Source of the DNA: DATARH01 sp046724035
Lineage (GTDB): Bacteria > Pseudomonadota > Alphaproteobacteria > ATCC43930 > CGMCC-115725
Assembly (NCBI GenBank): GCA_046724035.1
Contig: JBKOVT010000170.1
Location: 1 to 21,504 of the forward strand
Reading direction: 5' to 3'
Length of the DNA stretch: 21,504 bases
Below, in pieces: positions 6,538 through 13,833 of this stretch (position 1 is its first letter; every line of letters begins with the position of its first letter). A model generated the notes under the pieces. It was not told the origin of the DNA. It made no database searches and saw only the letters and a program-made list of their open reading frames with translations. Made by a program: the position numbers and the translations under genes.

Positions 6538-7914
6538 CTACGGCGCGACGCGTGCGCCCACCGTCGATTGCCCGGCGGAGGCGGCCTCGTATTCCGCCTC
6601 GGTCGAGATCTCCTTGTTGGTGTAGTCCGGCAGCATCAATGTCGCGACGATGCTGATGATCGCGCAGATCACGACATAAATGCCGATCGGCACCGTCGAG
6701 TTGTAGGTGGCGAACAGCCAAGTCGAGATGAACGGCGCCGGCCCGCCTGCGATGATCGAGGCCAGTTGATAGCCGATCGACGCACCGCTGTAGCGAAGCC
6801 GCGGCGTGAACGCCTCGGCGATCAATGCCGCCTCGGGCCCGTACATCGTCATGACCGGGATAAAGGACAGCGCCACCGCGATAAAGATCATCGTCGCGCT
6901 CTTGGTATCGAGCATAGCGAAATAGACAAAGGTGAAGATCGCGACGAAGACGCAGCCGATGATGTACATCTGCCGGCGTCCGATCCTGTCGGATATCGCA
7001 CCGGCAATGGGCGCCCAGACAAAGCCGAGCGCAGTTGTCGTGATCAGCCCGATCAGGAGCAGGTCGCGCGAGGCGCCGAGCACCTGCGTCCCATAGGTGA
7101 AGATGAAGGCATTGAAGATATAGCCCGGCGATTGCTCGGCGAGGCGCAACAGCGCCGTCAGAACGATCTCCTTGGGCTGCTTCCGGAACACCTCGATCGT
7201 CGGGGCGCGCTCGACCTTTTTCTCTTCGACGATGCGGCGGAACACCGGGGTCTCGAGAATGCCGAGCCGGATCCACAACCCGACGCCGACCATGACGATG
7301 CTGAGCAGGAACGGGATGCGCCAGCCCCAGACCAGGAACTGGTCGCCGGAGATCCAGCTAAAGATCAACACGGCCAGATTGGCCAGGAAGAGACCGGCCG
7401 GCGCGCCGAATTGCGGCCAGGATGCAATGAAGCCGCGGTTCTTGCTGGTGCGCGCCCATTCCATCGCGAGCAATACCGAGCCGCCCCATTCGCCGCCGAC
7501 GCCGATCCCCTGGATCAGCCGCAGCAGGGTCAGGATGACGGCGCCCCAGAGCCCGATCATGTCGTAGCCGGGCACAAGGCCGACGAGGGCTGTGGCGATG
7601 CCAGTCATCAGCAAGGTGACGATCAGCGTCGCCTTGCGTCCGATCCGATCGCCGTAATGGCCGAAAATCGCGGCGCCGATCGGCCGCGCGATAAACCCGA
7701 TAAAAAAGACGCCGAATGCCTTCAGCGTGTCGATCAACGGGTCGGAGCCGGAAAAGAACACGTGCCCGAACACCAGCCCGGTCATCGTGCTGTAGATCAG
7801 GAAATCGTACCATTCGATTGTCGTGCCGACCGTGCTGGCGATAACGGCGCGGCGCAGATGCGCGCTGTGCTCAGCTTCCGACAACCGGCCCGAGACCCCG
7901 TCTGTTGCGGCCAT
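6538..7914 (-). CDS. MFS permease, metabolite:H+ symporter (MHS) type
   Basis: This 458-residue inner-membrane protein has about 12 hydrophobic helices and the marks of the MHS subfamily (ProP/ShiA/KgtP-like). It has GTTIEWYDFLIY (30-41) at helix 1, the loop motif GHYGDRIGRK (85-94) between helices 2 and 3, and then LLRLIQGIGVGGEWGGSVLLAMEW. A second copy of the loop motif, SDRIGRRQMY, lies in the C-terminal half. Relatives import organic acids, betaines, shikimate or dicarboxylates with protons; the substrate here cannot be read. The start at 7914 is backed by a GGGGAAGGA site just upstream. It lies 66 bases downstream of the LLM oxidoreductase stop on the same strand, so uptake and oxidation of one compound is a fair inference. 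The opposite strand carries a very long open frame across this gene, which I treat as a GC-driven shadow. Confidence 0.9.
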   Translation of the reverse strand: MAATDGVSGRLSEAEHSAHLRRAVIASTVGTTIEWYDFLIYSTMTGLVFGHVFFSGSDPLIDTLKAFGVFFIGFIARPIGAAIFGHYGDRIGRKATLIVTLLMTGIATALVGLVPGYDMIGLWGAVILTLLRLIQGIGVGGEWGGSVLLAMEWARTSKNRGFIASWPQFGAPAGLFLANLAVLIFSWISGDQFLVWGWRIPFLLSIVMVGVGLWIRLGILETPVFRRIVEEKKVERAPTIEVFRKQPKEIVLTALLRLAEQSPGYIFNAFIFTYGTQVLGASRDLLLIGLITTTALGFVWAPIAGAISDRIGRRQMYIIGCVFVAIFTFVYFAMLDTKSATMIFIAVALSFIPVMTMYGPEAALIAEAFTPRLRYSGASIGYQLASIIAGGPAPFISTWLFATYNSTVPIGIYVVICAIISIVATLMLPDYTNKEISTEAEYEAASAGQSTVGARVAP

Positions 7915-7980
7915 TTCCTTCCCCTATGGTGTTGTTATATCAGGGCGATCATATACCGGGGATTGCGGGTGGCAAGCCGG
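7915..7980. other. Spacer between LLM oxidoreductase and MFS gene
   Basis: This 66-base gap is AT-richer than its surroundings. On the minus strand it contains TATATG and TATAAC, which resemble -10 boxes, but neither has a fitting -35 at 16-18 bases. A separate promoter for the permease is possible but not shown. Confidence 0.3.
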
Positions 7981-9024
7981 TCAAGCCGCCAGGCCGCGAT
8001 AGCGATGCGGGACGCGCTGGATGTCCTGTACGAGATCGCGCGGTACTTCGGCCGCGTCGCCAACGCCGTCGCCGCGCAGGGTCAGCGAGTCCACCATGCC
8101 GCCGAAGCGCTTCTCGATCGCGGCGGCGATCTGGTCGTGGCGGCCGACCGCGGCAAAGAGATGCGCGACATCGTCCGGCACCTCCTTGGCCATCTCGCCC
8201 CATTTGCCCTCGCGCGACATCGCATGCAATTTGTGGCCGAGGTCTTCGAGGCCGTGCGTCGCGAGAACCGGGAAATAGGCCGGGGTCGAGCCGTAGAACG
8301 CGACGCGCTGGCGCACCCATTCGAAGCGCTTGGCGACGCTCGCATCGTCGGGTCCGGTCGCGAGAAATCCGCCGCCCGAGATCTCGTATTGCTCGCGCTT
8401 GCGTCCGGCCTTTGCGAGCCCGGCCTCGATGCGGGGCATGATCTCGTCGGTGAGATACTTCCGCGTGCAGAAGCCGTGGAGTTTGACGCCATCGCATTCC
8501 TCGGCCGCGACCTTCAGCATCGCGGGACCGACGGCGGCGATCATGACCGGGGGCGGCGGCGCGTCGATCGGCGGCGGCGTGAAATTCGGGGTCATCAAGG
8601 TGAATTTGTAATGCTGCCCCTCATAGGCGGGCTTCTCGCCTGATTTCCAGCAGCGCCAGATCGCGCGCAACACCTGCACGTATTCGCGCATGCGCGGCGC
8701 CGGCGGGCTCCATGGCACCGAGAAGCGCCGCTCGTTATGACCGCGCACCTGCGACCCCAGCCCGATGACAAAACGGCCGCCGGTCGAGCCGGCGAGGTCC
8801 CAACCGACCTGCGCCACCGCCATCGGGGTGCGCGCGAACGAGATCGCGACGCCGGTATGCAATTCGACGCGCTCGGTCGCGACCCCCGCGACCGCGAGCG
8901 CCAGGAACGGGTCGTGCTGGTTCTCCATCGAGATGATGCCGTCATAGCCTTCGGCCTCGGCGGACTTGGCCGTCGCTGGCACACGGCGCAGATCCGATTG
9001 CGGCACCGTCGTGAATACGCGCAT
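7981..9024 (-). CDS. LLM-class (F420/FMN-dependent) oxidoreductase, TIGR03617-like
   Basis: This 347-residue TIM-barrel protein of the bacterial luciferase superfamily carries AEAEGYDGIISMENQHDPFLALAVA (22-46), the flavin-side block TGGRFVIGLGSQVRGHNERRF (81-101), PRMREYVQVLRAIW (110-123) and a C-terminal LHGFCTRKYLTDEIMPRIEAGL segment. These resemble TIGR03617, a group called F420-dependent from its mycobacterial members; in proteobacteria the cofactor may instead be reduced FMN. Reactions in the superfamily include monooxygenation and hydride transfer on diverse small organics. The frame remains open to 9198, but that extension reads through a palindromic intergenic repeat, so the ATG at 9024 is preferred. 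It probably heads a transcript that continues into the MHS permease, and it is divergent from the DMT/LLM/DadA trio. The substrate is unknown. Confidence 0.85.
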   Translation of the reverse strand: MRVFTTVPQSDLRRVPATAKSAEAEGYDGIISMENQHDPFLALAVAGVATERVELHTGVAISFARTPMAVAQVGWDLAGSTGGRFVIGLGSQVRGHNERRFSVPWSPPAPRMREYVQVLRAIWRCWKSGEKPAYEGQHYKFTLMTPNFTPPPIDAPPPPVMIAAVGPAMLKVAAEECDGVKLHGFCTRKYLTDEIMPRIEAGLAKAGRKREQYEISGGGFLATGPDDASVAKRFEWVRQRVAFYGSTPAYFPVLATHGLEDLGHKLHAMSREGKWGEMAKEVPDDVAHLFAAVGRHDQIAAAIEKRFGGMVDSLTLRGDGVGDAAEVPRDLVQDIQRVPHRYRGLAA

Positions 9025-9114
9025 CGCCGTTCCCCTTCGCTGGATCGCGGACAGCAAGTTTGCGCCGAACTCCAGCCTGAAAACCACCCCTTGGCCAGGG
9101 CCGTCTCGGCCATG

Positions 9115-9168
9115 CACGTCTTTGCATGCCAAACGAAAGACGTGGGTGCCCGGCACAAGGCCGGGCAC
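9115..9168. repeat. Double-hairpin dispersed intergenic repeat
   Basis: Two hairpins stand side by side. CACGTCTTT (9115-9123) pairs with 9136-9144 around a 12-base loop, and GTGCCCGGC (9146-9154) pairs with 9160-9168 around 5 bases. From memory of alphaproteobacterial genomes, this matches a high-copy element that often gets translated as 'KTWMAGTSPAM' in mis-called genes; here the plus frame reads KTWVPGTRPGT. Only one copy lies in the window, so its dispersed nature rests on that recollection. Confidence 0.65.
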
Positions 9169-9208
9169 GGAGGCTTGGAAAACCGGCGGGCGGGGCAAGC
9201 CCGTCGGC

Positions 9209-9214
9209 TATAAT
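9209..9214 (+). promoter_or_regulatory. TATAAT box 6 bases before the DMT permease ATG
   Basis: A perfect TATAAT ends 6 bases before the ATG at 9221. Transcription starting the usual 7 bases downstream would begin at the start codon itself. No good -35 stands at 16-18 bases and no Shine-Dalgarno sequence is present, which fits a leaderless message but may be coincidence. Confidence 0.35.
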
Positions 9215-9220
9215 CGCGGG

Positions 9221-10309
9221 ATGTCGCGGTTTCTCGTCGCCTGGCCGGGGGTGCCTCTGGCGCTGCTATCGGCAGCCTTGTTCGGCATCAGCACGCCGTT
9301 TGCCAAATTGCTGCTCGGCGACGGGGTGAGCCCGTGGCTGCTCGCAGGTCTTCTCTATCTCGGATCGGGGCTCGGTCTCGCTGTTTTCCAGCTCGCGCGG
9401 AAAGCCTCCGGCGCGGCGCTCGCCGAGGCGCCGCTGCGCTATGGCGACCTGCCGTGGCTGGCGCTGATCGTGTTGTGTGGCGGCGTCATCGGGCCGCTCC
9501 TGTTGATGCTCGGCCTCGCGGCGACCGCCGCCTCGACCGCGAGCCTGCTGTTGAATCTCGAAAGCCTCGCGACGATGGCGCTCGCCTGGGTCCTCTTTGG
9601 CGAGCATGTCGACCGTCGTCTATTGATCGGCGCGGCTGCGATCCTCGCGGGCGCGGTCGTGCTGTCCTGGCAGGGCGGGCCGGAAGGCTTTGGTTGGGGC
9701 GCTCTCGCAATCGCCGGCGCGTGTGTCGCCTGGGGGTTCGACAACAATTTGACGCGCCGATTGAGCGCCGCCGACCCGGTGCAGATCGCATTGATCAAGG
9801 GGCTCGCGGCGGGCGCCGTCAATCTCGTGCTCGCGCTGCTCGTAGGCGCATCGCTGCCCTCGGCGGGCCGCATCGCCGGCGCGGCTCTGATCGGCTTTGT
9901 CGGCTACGGCGTCAGCCTTGTGCTGTTCGTGCTCGGATTGCGCCATCTCGGCGCGGCGCGCACCGGCGCCTATTTCGCGACGGCGCCGTTTATCGGCGCG
10001 CTCGTCGCGATCGTATTGCTCGGCGAGCCGCTGACAATCCAGCTCGTTATCGCGGGCGCTTTGATGGCGATCGGGCTCTATCTGCATCTCGCCGAAGCGC
10101 ATGAGCACGAGCATCGGCACGAGCCCTTCGAGCACGAACATCGCCACACGCATGACGAACATCACCGGCACGAACACATGCCCGGCGATCCCGCGGGCGA
10201 GCCGCACACGCATCGCCACCGGCATATGCCGCTCGTGCACAAGCACCCGCATTACCCCGATCTGCACCACCGACATCCCCACTCGCATGGGCATGCCGAG
10301 GCTCATTGA
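9221..10309 (+). CDS. EamA/DMT-family permease with histidine-rich C-terminal tail
   Basis: Residues 1-290 of 362 form about ten hydrophobic helices in two EamA-like halves, the first opening with LALLSAALFGISTPFAKLLL and the second with GACVAWGFDNNLTRRLS (167-183), then GEPLTIQLVIAGALMAIGLYLH. The last 72 residues are hydrophilic and hold 26 histidines, mostly as alternating HEH, HRH and HPH, ending in PLVHKHPHYPDLHHRHPH. DMT proteins export or import amino acids, sugars and other metabolites; a cytoplasmic His-rich tail suggests binding of nickel, cobalt or zinc, either as cargo or as a regulator. Similar tails on alphaproteobacterial DMT proteins are familiar to me but have no assigned role. 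The ATG at 9221 is chosen because upstream codons run through an intergenic repeat. The stop is 11 bases before the LLM gene, in a coupled operon. The tail DNA is low-complexity CAT/CAC/GAG repeats. Confidence 0.88.
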   Translation: MSRFLVAWPGVPLALLSAALFGISTPFAKLLLGDGVSPWLLAGLLYLGSGLGLAVFQLARKASGAALAEAPLRYGDLPWLALIVLCGGVIGPLLLMLGLAATAASTASLLLNLESLATMALAWVLFGEHVDRRLLIGAAAILAGAVVLSWQGGPEGFGWGALAIAGACVAWGFDNNLTRRLSAADPVQIALIKGLAAGAVNLVLALLVGASLPSAGRIAGAALIGFVGYGVSLVLFVLGLRHLGAARTGAYFATAPFIGALVAIVLLGEPLTIQLVIAGALMAIGLYLHLAEAHEHEHRHEPFEHEHRHTHDEHHRHEHMPGDPAGEPHTHRHRHMPLVHKHPHYPDLHHRHPHSHGHAEAH

Positions 10310-10313
10310 AGGA
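10308..10313 (+). promoter_or_regulatory. Ribosome-binding site that sets the second LLM start
   Basis: GAAGGA lies 7 bases before the ATG at 10321. The TTG at 10306 in the same frame would add five residues but overlaps this site, so the ATG is preferred. Confidence 0.6.
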
Positions 10314-10320
10314 CATTGAG

Positions 10321-11280
10321 ATGCCGAAGAACGTCGCGATTGGTGTCGGGCTGATGGAGTTTCCGTTCTCGGGCGCCGCCGCTTATTGGCGCTGGGTCGA
10401 TCTGTGCGAGGCGGGCGGCGTCGATTCGATCTGGCAGACCGATCGCCTCGTCAGCCCGCAGCCGTTTCTCGAATGCATGAGCGTCATGGCGGCGCTCGCC
10501 GGCCGCACCAAGCGCATCAAATTCGGCGTCAACGTGCTGTCGCTCGCGATGCGCGACGCGGTGCTCGTGGCGCGGCAATGCGCGACGATCGATTATTTGT
10601 CGAACGGTCGATTGCTGCCGGCCTTCGGCATCGGCAGCCCCTTAGGGCCGGAATGGACGACCCTCAACCTCGATACCAAAACGCGCGGCCGCAAGACGGA
10701 TGAGGGGCTCGAAGTCATCCGGCGGCTGTGGTCGGAGGACAAGGTCGATTTCGAGGGCGTGCACTATCACCTGTCGGGCGCGTCGATTTCGCCAAAACCG
10801 GTGCAGCCCGATCTCCCGATGTGGATCGGCGGCTCGTCCGAGGCGGCGATCAGGCGCACCGCGCGTATCGGTACGGGATGGCAGGCGGGTCCCGAGACGC
10901 CGGAACAGGCCCAGAAGGTCGTCGCCGCGATCAAGGCGGCCTGTGCCGAAGAGGGGCGCACGATCGACGACGATCATTACGGCGCCGGCATCCCGTTCCG
11001 GTTCGGAAGCGCAGACGACCCGGCTTTGGGCGCGCTGTTCGAGGCGTACCGGAAGCGCACCGGACGCGACCCCAAGGATTATTTCGCGATCGGCGATGCC
11101 GCGGCGATCGTCCAAAAGATCGCCGATTACGTCGCGGCTGGCGTCTCGAAATTCATCCTGCGCCCGGCGGTCAAGGGCGACGACGAGTTGATGGCGCAGA
11201 CCCGCCGCCTGATCGAGGAGGTGCTGCCGCTCGCCGCCACCCGTTGGCCCAAAGCGAAGAAGCGCCTCGCCGCCGAATGA
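10321..11280 (+). CDS. LLM-class flavin-dependent oxidoreductase (second copy type)
   Basis: This 319-residue luciferase-superfamily barrel carries WVDLCEAGGVDSIWQTDRL (25-43), the strand-turn KFGVNVLSLAMRDAVLVARQCATID (67-91), LSNGRLLPAFGIGSPLG (93-109) and GLEVIRRLWSEDKVDFEGVHYHLSG (129-153). It also has PMWIGGSSEAAIRRTARIGTGW (166-187), a typical cofactor-side block of F420- or FMN-linked members. It is clearly a different subgroup from the LLM protein at 7981-9024. Likely chemistry is hydride transfer or flavin-dependent oxygenation of an unknown small substrate in the cytoplasm. It sits 11 bases after the DMT permease stop and overlaps the next gene by ATGA, so the three proteins should be made together. 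The start at 10321 rests on the Shine-Dalgarno site just upstream. Confidence 0.87.
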   Translation: MPKNVAIGVGLMEFPFSGAAAYWRWVDLCEAGGVDSIWQTDRLVSPQPFLECMSVMAALAGRTKRIKFGVNVLSLAMRDAVLVARQCATIDYLSNGRLLPAFGIGSPLGPEWTTLNLDTKTRGRKTDEGLEVIRRLWSEDKVDFEGVHYHLSGASISPKPVQPDLPMWIGGSSEAAIRRTARIGTGWQAGPETPEQAQKVVAAIKAACAEEGRTIDDDHYGAGIPFRFGSADDPALGALFEAYRKRTGRDPKDYFAIGDAAAIVQKIADYVAAGVSKFILRPAVKGDDELMAQTRRLIEEVLPLAATRWPKAKKRLAAE

Positions 11281-12521
11281 GCACATTGCGCGGCGATGTG
11301 GTGGTTCTCGGCGCCGGCATGGTCGGCGTCTCGGTCGCTGTCCATCTGCAGAAGCGCGGCAAGCAGGTCGTGCTGGTCGACCGGCGGCCGCCGGGCGAGG
11401 AAACCTCCTACGGCAATGGCGGGCTGGTTCAGCGTGAAGCAGTTTTTCCGCACCCGTTTCCGCGGGAATTCGCCGAGTTGCGGCGGATCGCGCGCAACCG
11501 TTCGGTCGACGCCTATTACCACCTGTCGGCGCTGCCGGGCCTGCTTCGGCCGTTGTTCGCTTATTGGCGCAACTCGGAACCCGACCGCTATGCCGAGATC
11601 GCGGCGCAGTGGATCACGCTGATCGCGACTTGCGCCGCGGAGCATGAGGCGCTTGCCGAGCAGGCGGGCTCGACCGCGCTCCTGCGCCCGGTCGGATTCA
11701 TCCGGGCGTACAACGACGCGGCGACGCTCGACATGGATCTCGCCAAGGCCGAACGGGCGCGGGGGCTGGGTGTCAATTCCGTCGCGCTCACTCCGGCAAA
11801 ACTTGCCGAGATGGAACCGCATCTGAGCAACGGCTTCATCGGCGCGCTGCATTGGACCGATCCCTATGCGGTCAACGATCCGCATGCGCTGACTTTGAGC
11901 TACGCCGCACTGTTCGAGCGGCTCGGCGGGCATTTCGCGATCGGCGACGCCGCGACCCTGCGGCGCAATGTTGCGGGCTGGCGCGTCACCGCGGATGACT
12001 GTTCGGTCGTGGAGGCGGAAGAGGCGGTTGTCGCGCTGGGCATCTGGTCGGGCGATGTCACCAAGCGCTTCGGGTATGCGCCGCCGCTGTTCGGCAAGCG
12101 CGGCTACCATCTGCATTTCAGGCCGCGGGGCAACGCTGGCCTGACTCGCCCGGTGGCATCCAACGGCTTTCTGCTGGCGCCGATGCAGCGCGGGATCCGG
12201 CTTACGACCGGCGCCGAATTTGCGCGCGACGCGGCAAAGCCATCACCCGTTCAGCTCGCCCGTGCCGAACCGATCGCCCGCAGCATCTTCCCGCTGGGCG
12301 AAGCGGTCGAGCCGGCACCCTGGATGGGTGTCCGGCCCTGCACCCCCGACATGCTGCCGATTATCGGCCCGATCTCGTCGCAGCCGCATTTATGGGCGGC
12401 GTTTGGGCATGCCCATCAGGGCTTCACCTTGGGCCCGACGACGGGACGGCTGCTGGCCGAGATGATGACCGGCGATGCGCCTTTCGTTGATCCGTCGCCC
12501 TTCCGCGCGGAGCGGTTCTGA
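11277..12521 (+). CDS. FAD-dependent oxidoreductase, D-amino-acid dehydrogenase (DadA/DAO) family
   Basis: This 414-residue protein opens with a Rossmann FAD motif, VVVLGAGMVGVSVAVHLQKRG (8-28), and the GEETSYGNGGLVQ segment (40-52) comparable to ETSFANAG of DadA. The FAD-closing C-terminal blocks are GVRPCTPDMLPIIGP (351-365), where R353 may hold a substrate carboxylate, and GHAHQGFTLGPTTG (377-390). Family members oxidise D-amino acids, glycine derivatives or secondary amines to imines, passing electrons to a quinone or oxygen. The start codon overlaps the LLM stop (ATGA), so the shorter start is clear although the frame is open far upstream. It is the last gene of the trio; the small exported-protein gene begins 8 bases later. 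Membrane association is possible but not visible. The exact substrate is unknown; an amine or amino acid linked to the LLM reaction is inference only. Confidence 0.87.
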   Translation: MSTLRGDVVVLGAGMVGVSVAVHLQKRGKQVVLVDRRPPGEETSYGNGGLVQREAVFPHPFPREFAELRRIARNRSVDAYYHLSALPGLLRPLFAYWRNSEPDRYAEIAAQWITLIATCAAEHEALAEQAGSTALLRPVGFIRAYNDAATLDMDLAKAERARGLGVNSVALTPAKLAEMEPHLSNGFIGALHWTDPYAVNDPHALTLSYAALFERLGGHFAIGDAATLRRNVAGWRVTADDCSVVEAEEAVVALGIWSGDVTKRFGYAPPLFGKRGYHLHFRPRGNAGLTRPVASNGFLLAPMQRGIRLTTGAEFARDAAKPSPVQLARAEPIARSIFPLGEAVEPAPWMGVRPCTPDMLPIIGPISSQPHLWAAFGHAHQGFTLGPTTGRLLAEMMTGDAPFVDPSPFRAERF

Positions 12522-12529
12522 GCTGCACG

Positions 12530-13033
12530 ATGACGCTTGCACGCAGCGCATTACTCGCGCTGGCCGCCATTCCCATAGTGTCGAACGCGAGCGGTGCTGC
12601 GGATCAACGAGTTTCAGCGACGGGGCGTTGGCATGTGGATTTTGCTCGCTCGTCGACACCTGGTGGGCGACATCCCGAGAGCGTGACTTTGGATATCGTC
12701 ACAGACGACGAGCGAACCTACGAAGCAACCGAAACCGTCGTTGAGAACGATGGGAAGATAAGGACCGAGCGCATCAAGGCGCAATATGACGGCAGCCCCT
12801 ACCCGGTGGAAGGCTCGCCAGATCAGATTACAATTTCGATGACCCGTCTAGCTAACGGGTCAAAGTACATCAAGCTAGACACCCCGCTCGGGTTCCGCGC
12901 TGCTACGCTCTGCAGCCTCTCCGACGATTTCAACGTGATGACCTGTGACGCCGATCTCACGGACCCGCAGGGCCGGATCACGCCGGCGCGAAGCGTTTAC
13001 GTCCGCGACACGCCGGGTCAGCCGAGCCGCTGA
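12530..13033 (+). CDS. Small exported protein of unknown function
   Basis: This 167-residue protein begins with a signal peptide (MTLARSALLALAAIPIV, then a SNASGAA cleavage region). The mature part contains GRWHVDFARSSTPGG (32-46), QYDGSPYPVEGSPD (85-98) and two cysteines, C128 and C139, that could pair. The order 'W-D-x-x-x-S ... DG-x-x-YPV-x-GSPD' recalls a widespread group of small periplasmic beta-rich proteins in soil bacteria with no known role; the resemblance is by eye. Base composition differs from its neighbours: three hand-counted 60-base lines are 53-60% G+C against 70% for a line in the preceding gene, and it uses codons such as CTA and ATA. That suggests later arrival or weak codon selection. 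It starts 8 bases after the FAD oxidoreductase without a visible Shine-Dalgarno site. Its 3' end overlaps the convergent DUF72 gene by 16 bases. Confidence 0.7.
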   Translation: MTLARSALLALAAIPIVSNASGAADQRVSATGRWHVDFARSSTPGGRHPESVTLDIVTDDERTYEATETVVENDGKIRTERIKAQYDGSPYPVEGSPDQITISMTRLANGSKYIKLDTPLGFRAATLCSLSDDFNVMTCDADLTDPQGRITPARSVYVRDTPGQPSR

Positions 13034-13773
13034 AGGAGCGCTTGGGCGGCGGCGGGGGCGCGCAGCTTGGCGCCGTTGATGAAATAGAGAAACACGTCGC
13101 GGCCTTCCGCGGCCCAGCCGCGCGCTTTCGCGGCCCAGTCGTCGAGCGCGGCGGGCGGATACCCGGTTGGCTCCTCCTCGACACAGCGCCGCAAGCGCAG
13201 ATAAACAAAATCGCCGGTCAATTCGTCGAAAGCGGGGTGCTTCTCATCATCGATAATCGCCACCGCCACGCGATGCTCGCGCAAGAGATCGAAAAAGGCC
13301 GGCGTGCGGAAGCTTTGATGCCGGACCTCGACGACATGGCGGAGCGCGCGTCCGCCGATCTCCTTCGGCAGCAATTTCAGGAACGCCGCGAAGTCATCGG
13401 CGTCGAACGATTTGAACGGCGCGAACTGCCATAAGAGGGGCCCGAGCTTGTCGCCCAACTCGGTGAGTCCGCTGCCGAGAAAGCGCTCGATGCCGGGCGC
13501 GGTCTCGGCGAGCGAGCCGCTGCGCTGCGTCACATAGCGCGGCCCCTTCAGCGAAAACGCAAAACCATCCGGCGTCTCGTCACGCCATTTCTGAAAGCTC
13601 GCGGGCGTCTGCGTACGGTAGAAGGTGCCGTTGATCTCGATCGCGGTGACCTGGCGGCTGGCAAAGGACAATTCCTCGGCCTGGCGCAGTCCGGCAGGGT
13701 AGAACGCGCCGCGCCAGGGCGGAAATACCCAGCCGCCGATGCCGGCGCGGATCGTGCCGCTGTTGCTCTTCAT
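13018..13773 (-). CDS. DUF72 domain protein (YecE-like)
   Basis: This 251-residue protein has the DUF72 TIM-barrel marks: GIGGWVFPPWRGAFYPAG (11-28), AIEINGTFYRTQTPASFQKW (45-63 region), FSLKGPRYVTQ (73-83), VVEVRHQSF (147-155) and DVFLYFINGAKLRAP (226-240). The family is widespread and cytosolic; its reaction is unknown, though the barrel and conserved acidic residues suggest an enzyme. The open frame reaches 14217, but that part lies over the divergent cupin gene and shows no family similarity, so the ATG at 13773 is used. The start faces the cupin gene across 60 bases, which include a TTATAA that could serve as a -10 region in either direction. The last 16 bases overlap the small exported-protein gene. 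Confidence 0.87.
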   Translation of the reverse strand: MKSNSGTIRAGIGGWVFPPWRGAFYPAGLRQAEELSFASRQVTAIEINGTFYRTQTPASFQKWRDETPDGFAFSLKGPRYVTQRSGSLAETAPGIERFLGSGLTELGDKLGPLLWQFAPFKSFDADDFAAFLKLLPKEIGGRALRHVVEVRHQSFRTPAFFDLLREHRVAVAIIDDEKHPAFDELTGDFVYLRLRRCVEEEPTGYPPAALDDWAAKARGWAAEGRDVFLYFINGAKLRAPAAAQALLQRLG

Positions 13774-13833
13774 GCCCTGGGTTATAAACTCCCGCCCTGA
13801 CCCAGCGCCATCATTGAGCAGAGGAGAAAGTCC
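13774..13833. promoter_or_regulatory. Divergent promoter region, DUF72 gene / cupin gene
   Basis: Both genes start away from this 60-base gap. It contains the palindromic TTATAA (13782-13787), the only AT-rich box in it, and on its right side GAGGAG (13821-13826), a good ribosome-binding site 7 bases before the cupin ATG. No clear -35 is seen. Confidence 0.4.

Noticed and set aside
7915..7980. Minus-strand sigma-70 promoter for the MFS gene
   Set aside because: TATATG and TATAAC are present but no -35 element stands at a normal distance, so I do not call a promoter.
6457..8643. A 728-codon open frame on the plus strand across the MFS and LLM genes
   Set aside because: It is antisense to two genes with clear families, is full of D/R/Q/H-rich low-complexity sequence and has no recognisable domain; long antisense frames are expected at this GC content.
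9025..9198. N-terminal extension of the first LLM oxidoreductase
   Set aside because: It translates the double-hairpin repeat; the family-like sequence starts at the ATG at 9024.
8966..9220. N-terminal extension of the DMT permease
   Set aside because: It overlaps the divergent LLM gene and the repeat and has no hydrophobic helix.
10100..10306. Histidine-codon repeats considered as a CRISPR-like or tandem-repeat array
   Set aside because: The repeats are irregular, in frame and code for the His-rich tail; there are no constant-length spacers.
10728..11276. N-terminal extension of the FAD oxidoreductase (183 codons)
   Set aside because: It lies wholly over the second LLM gene in another frame; the ATGA overlap gives the natural start.
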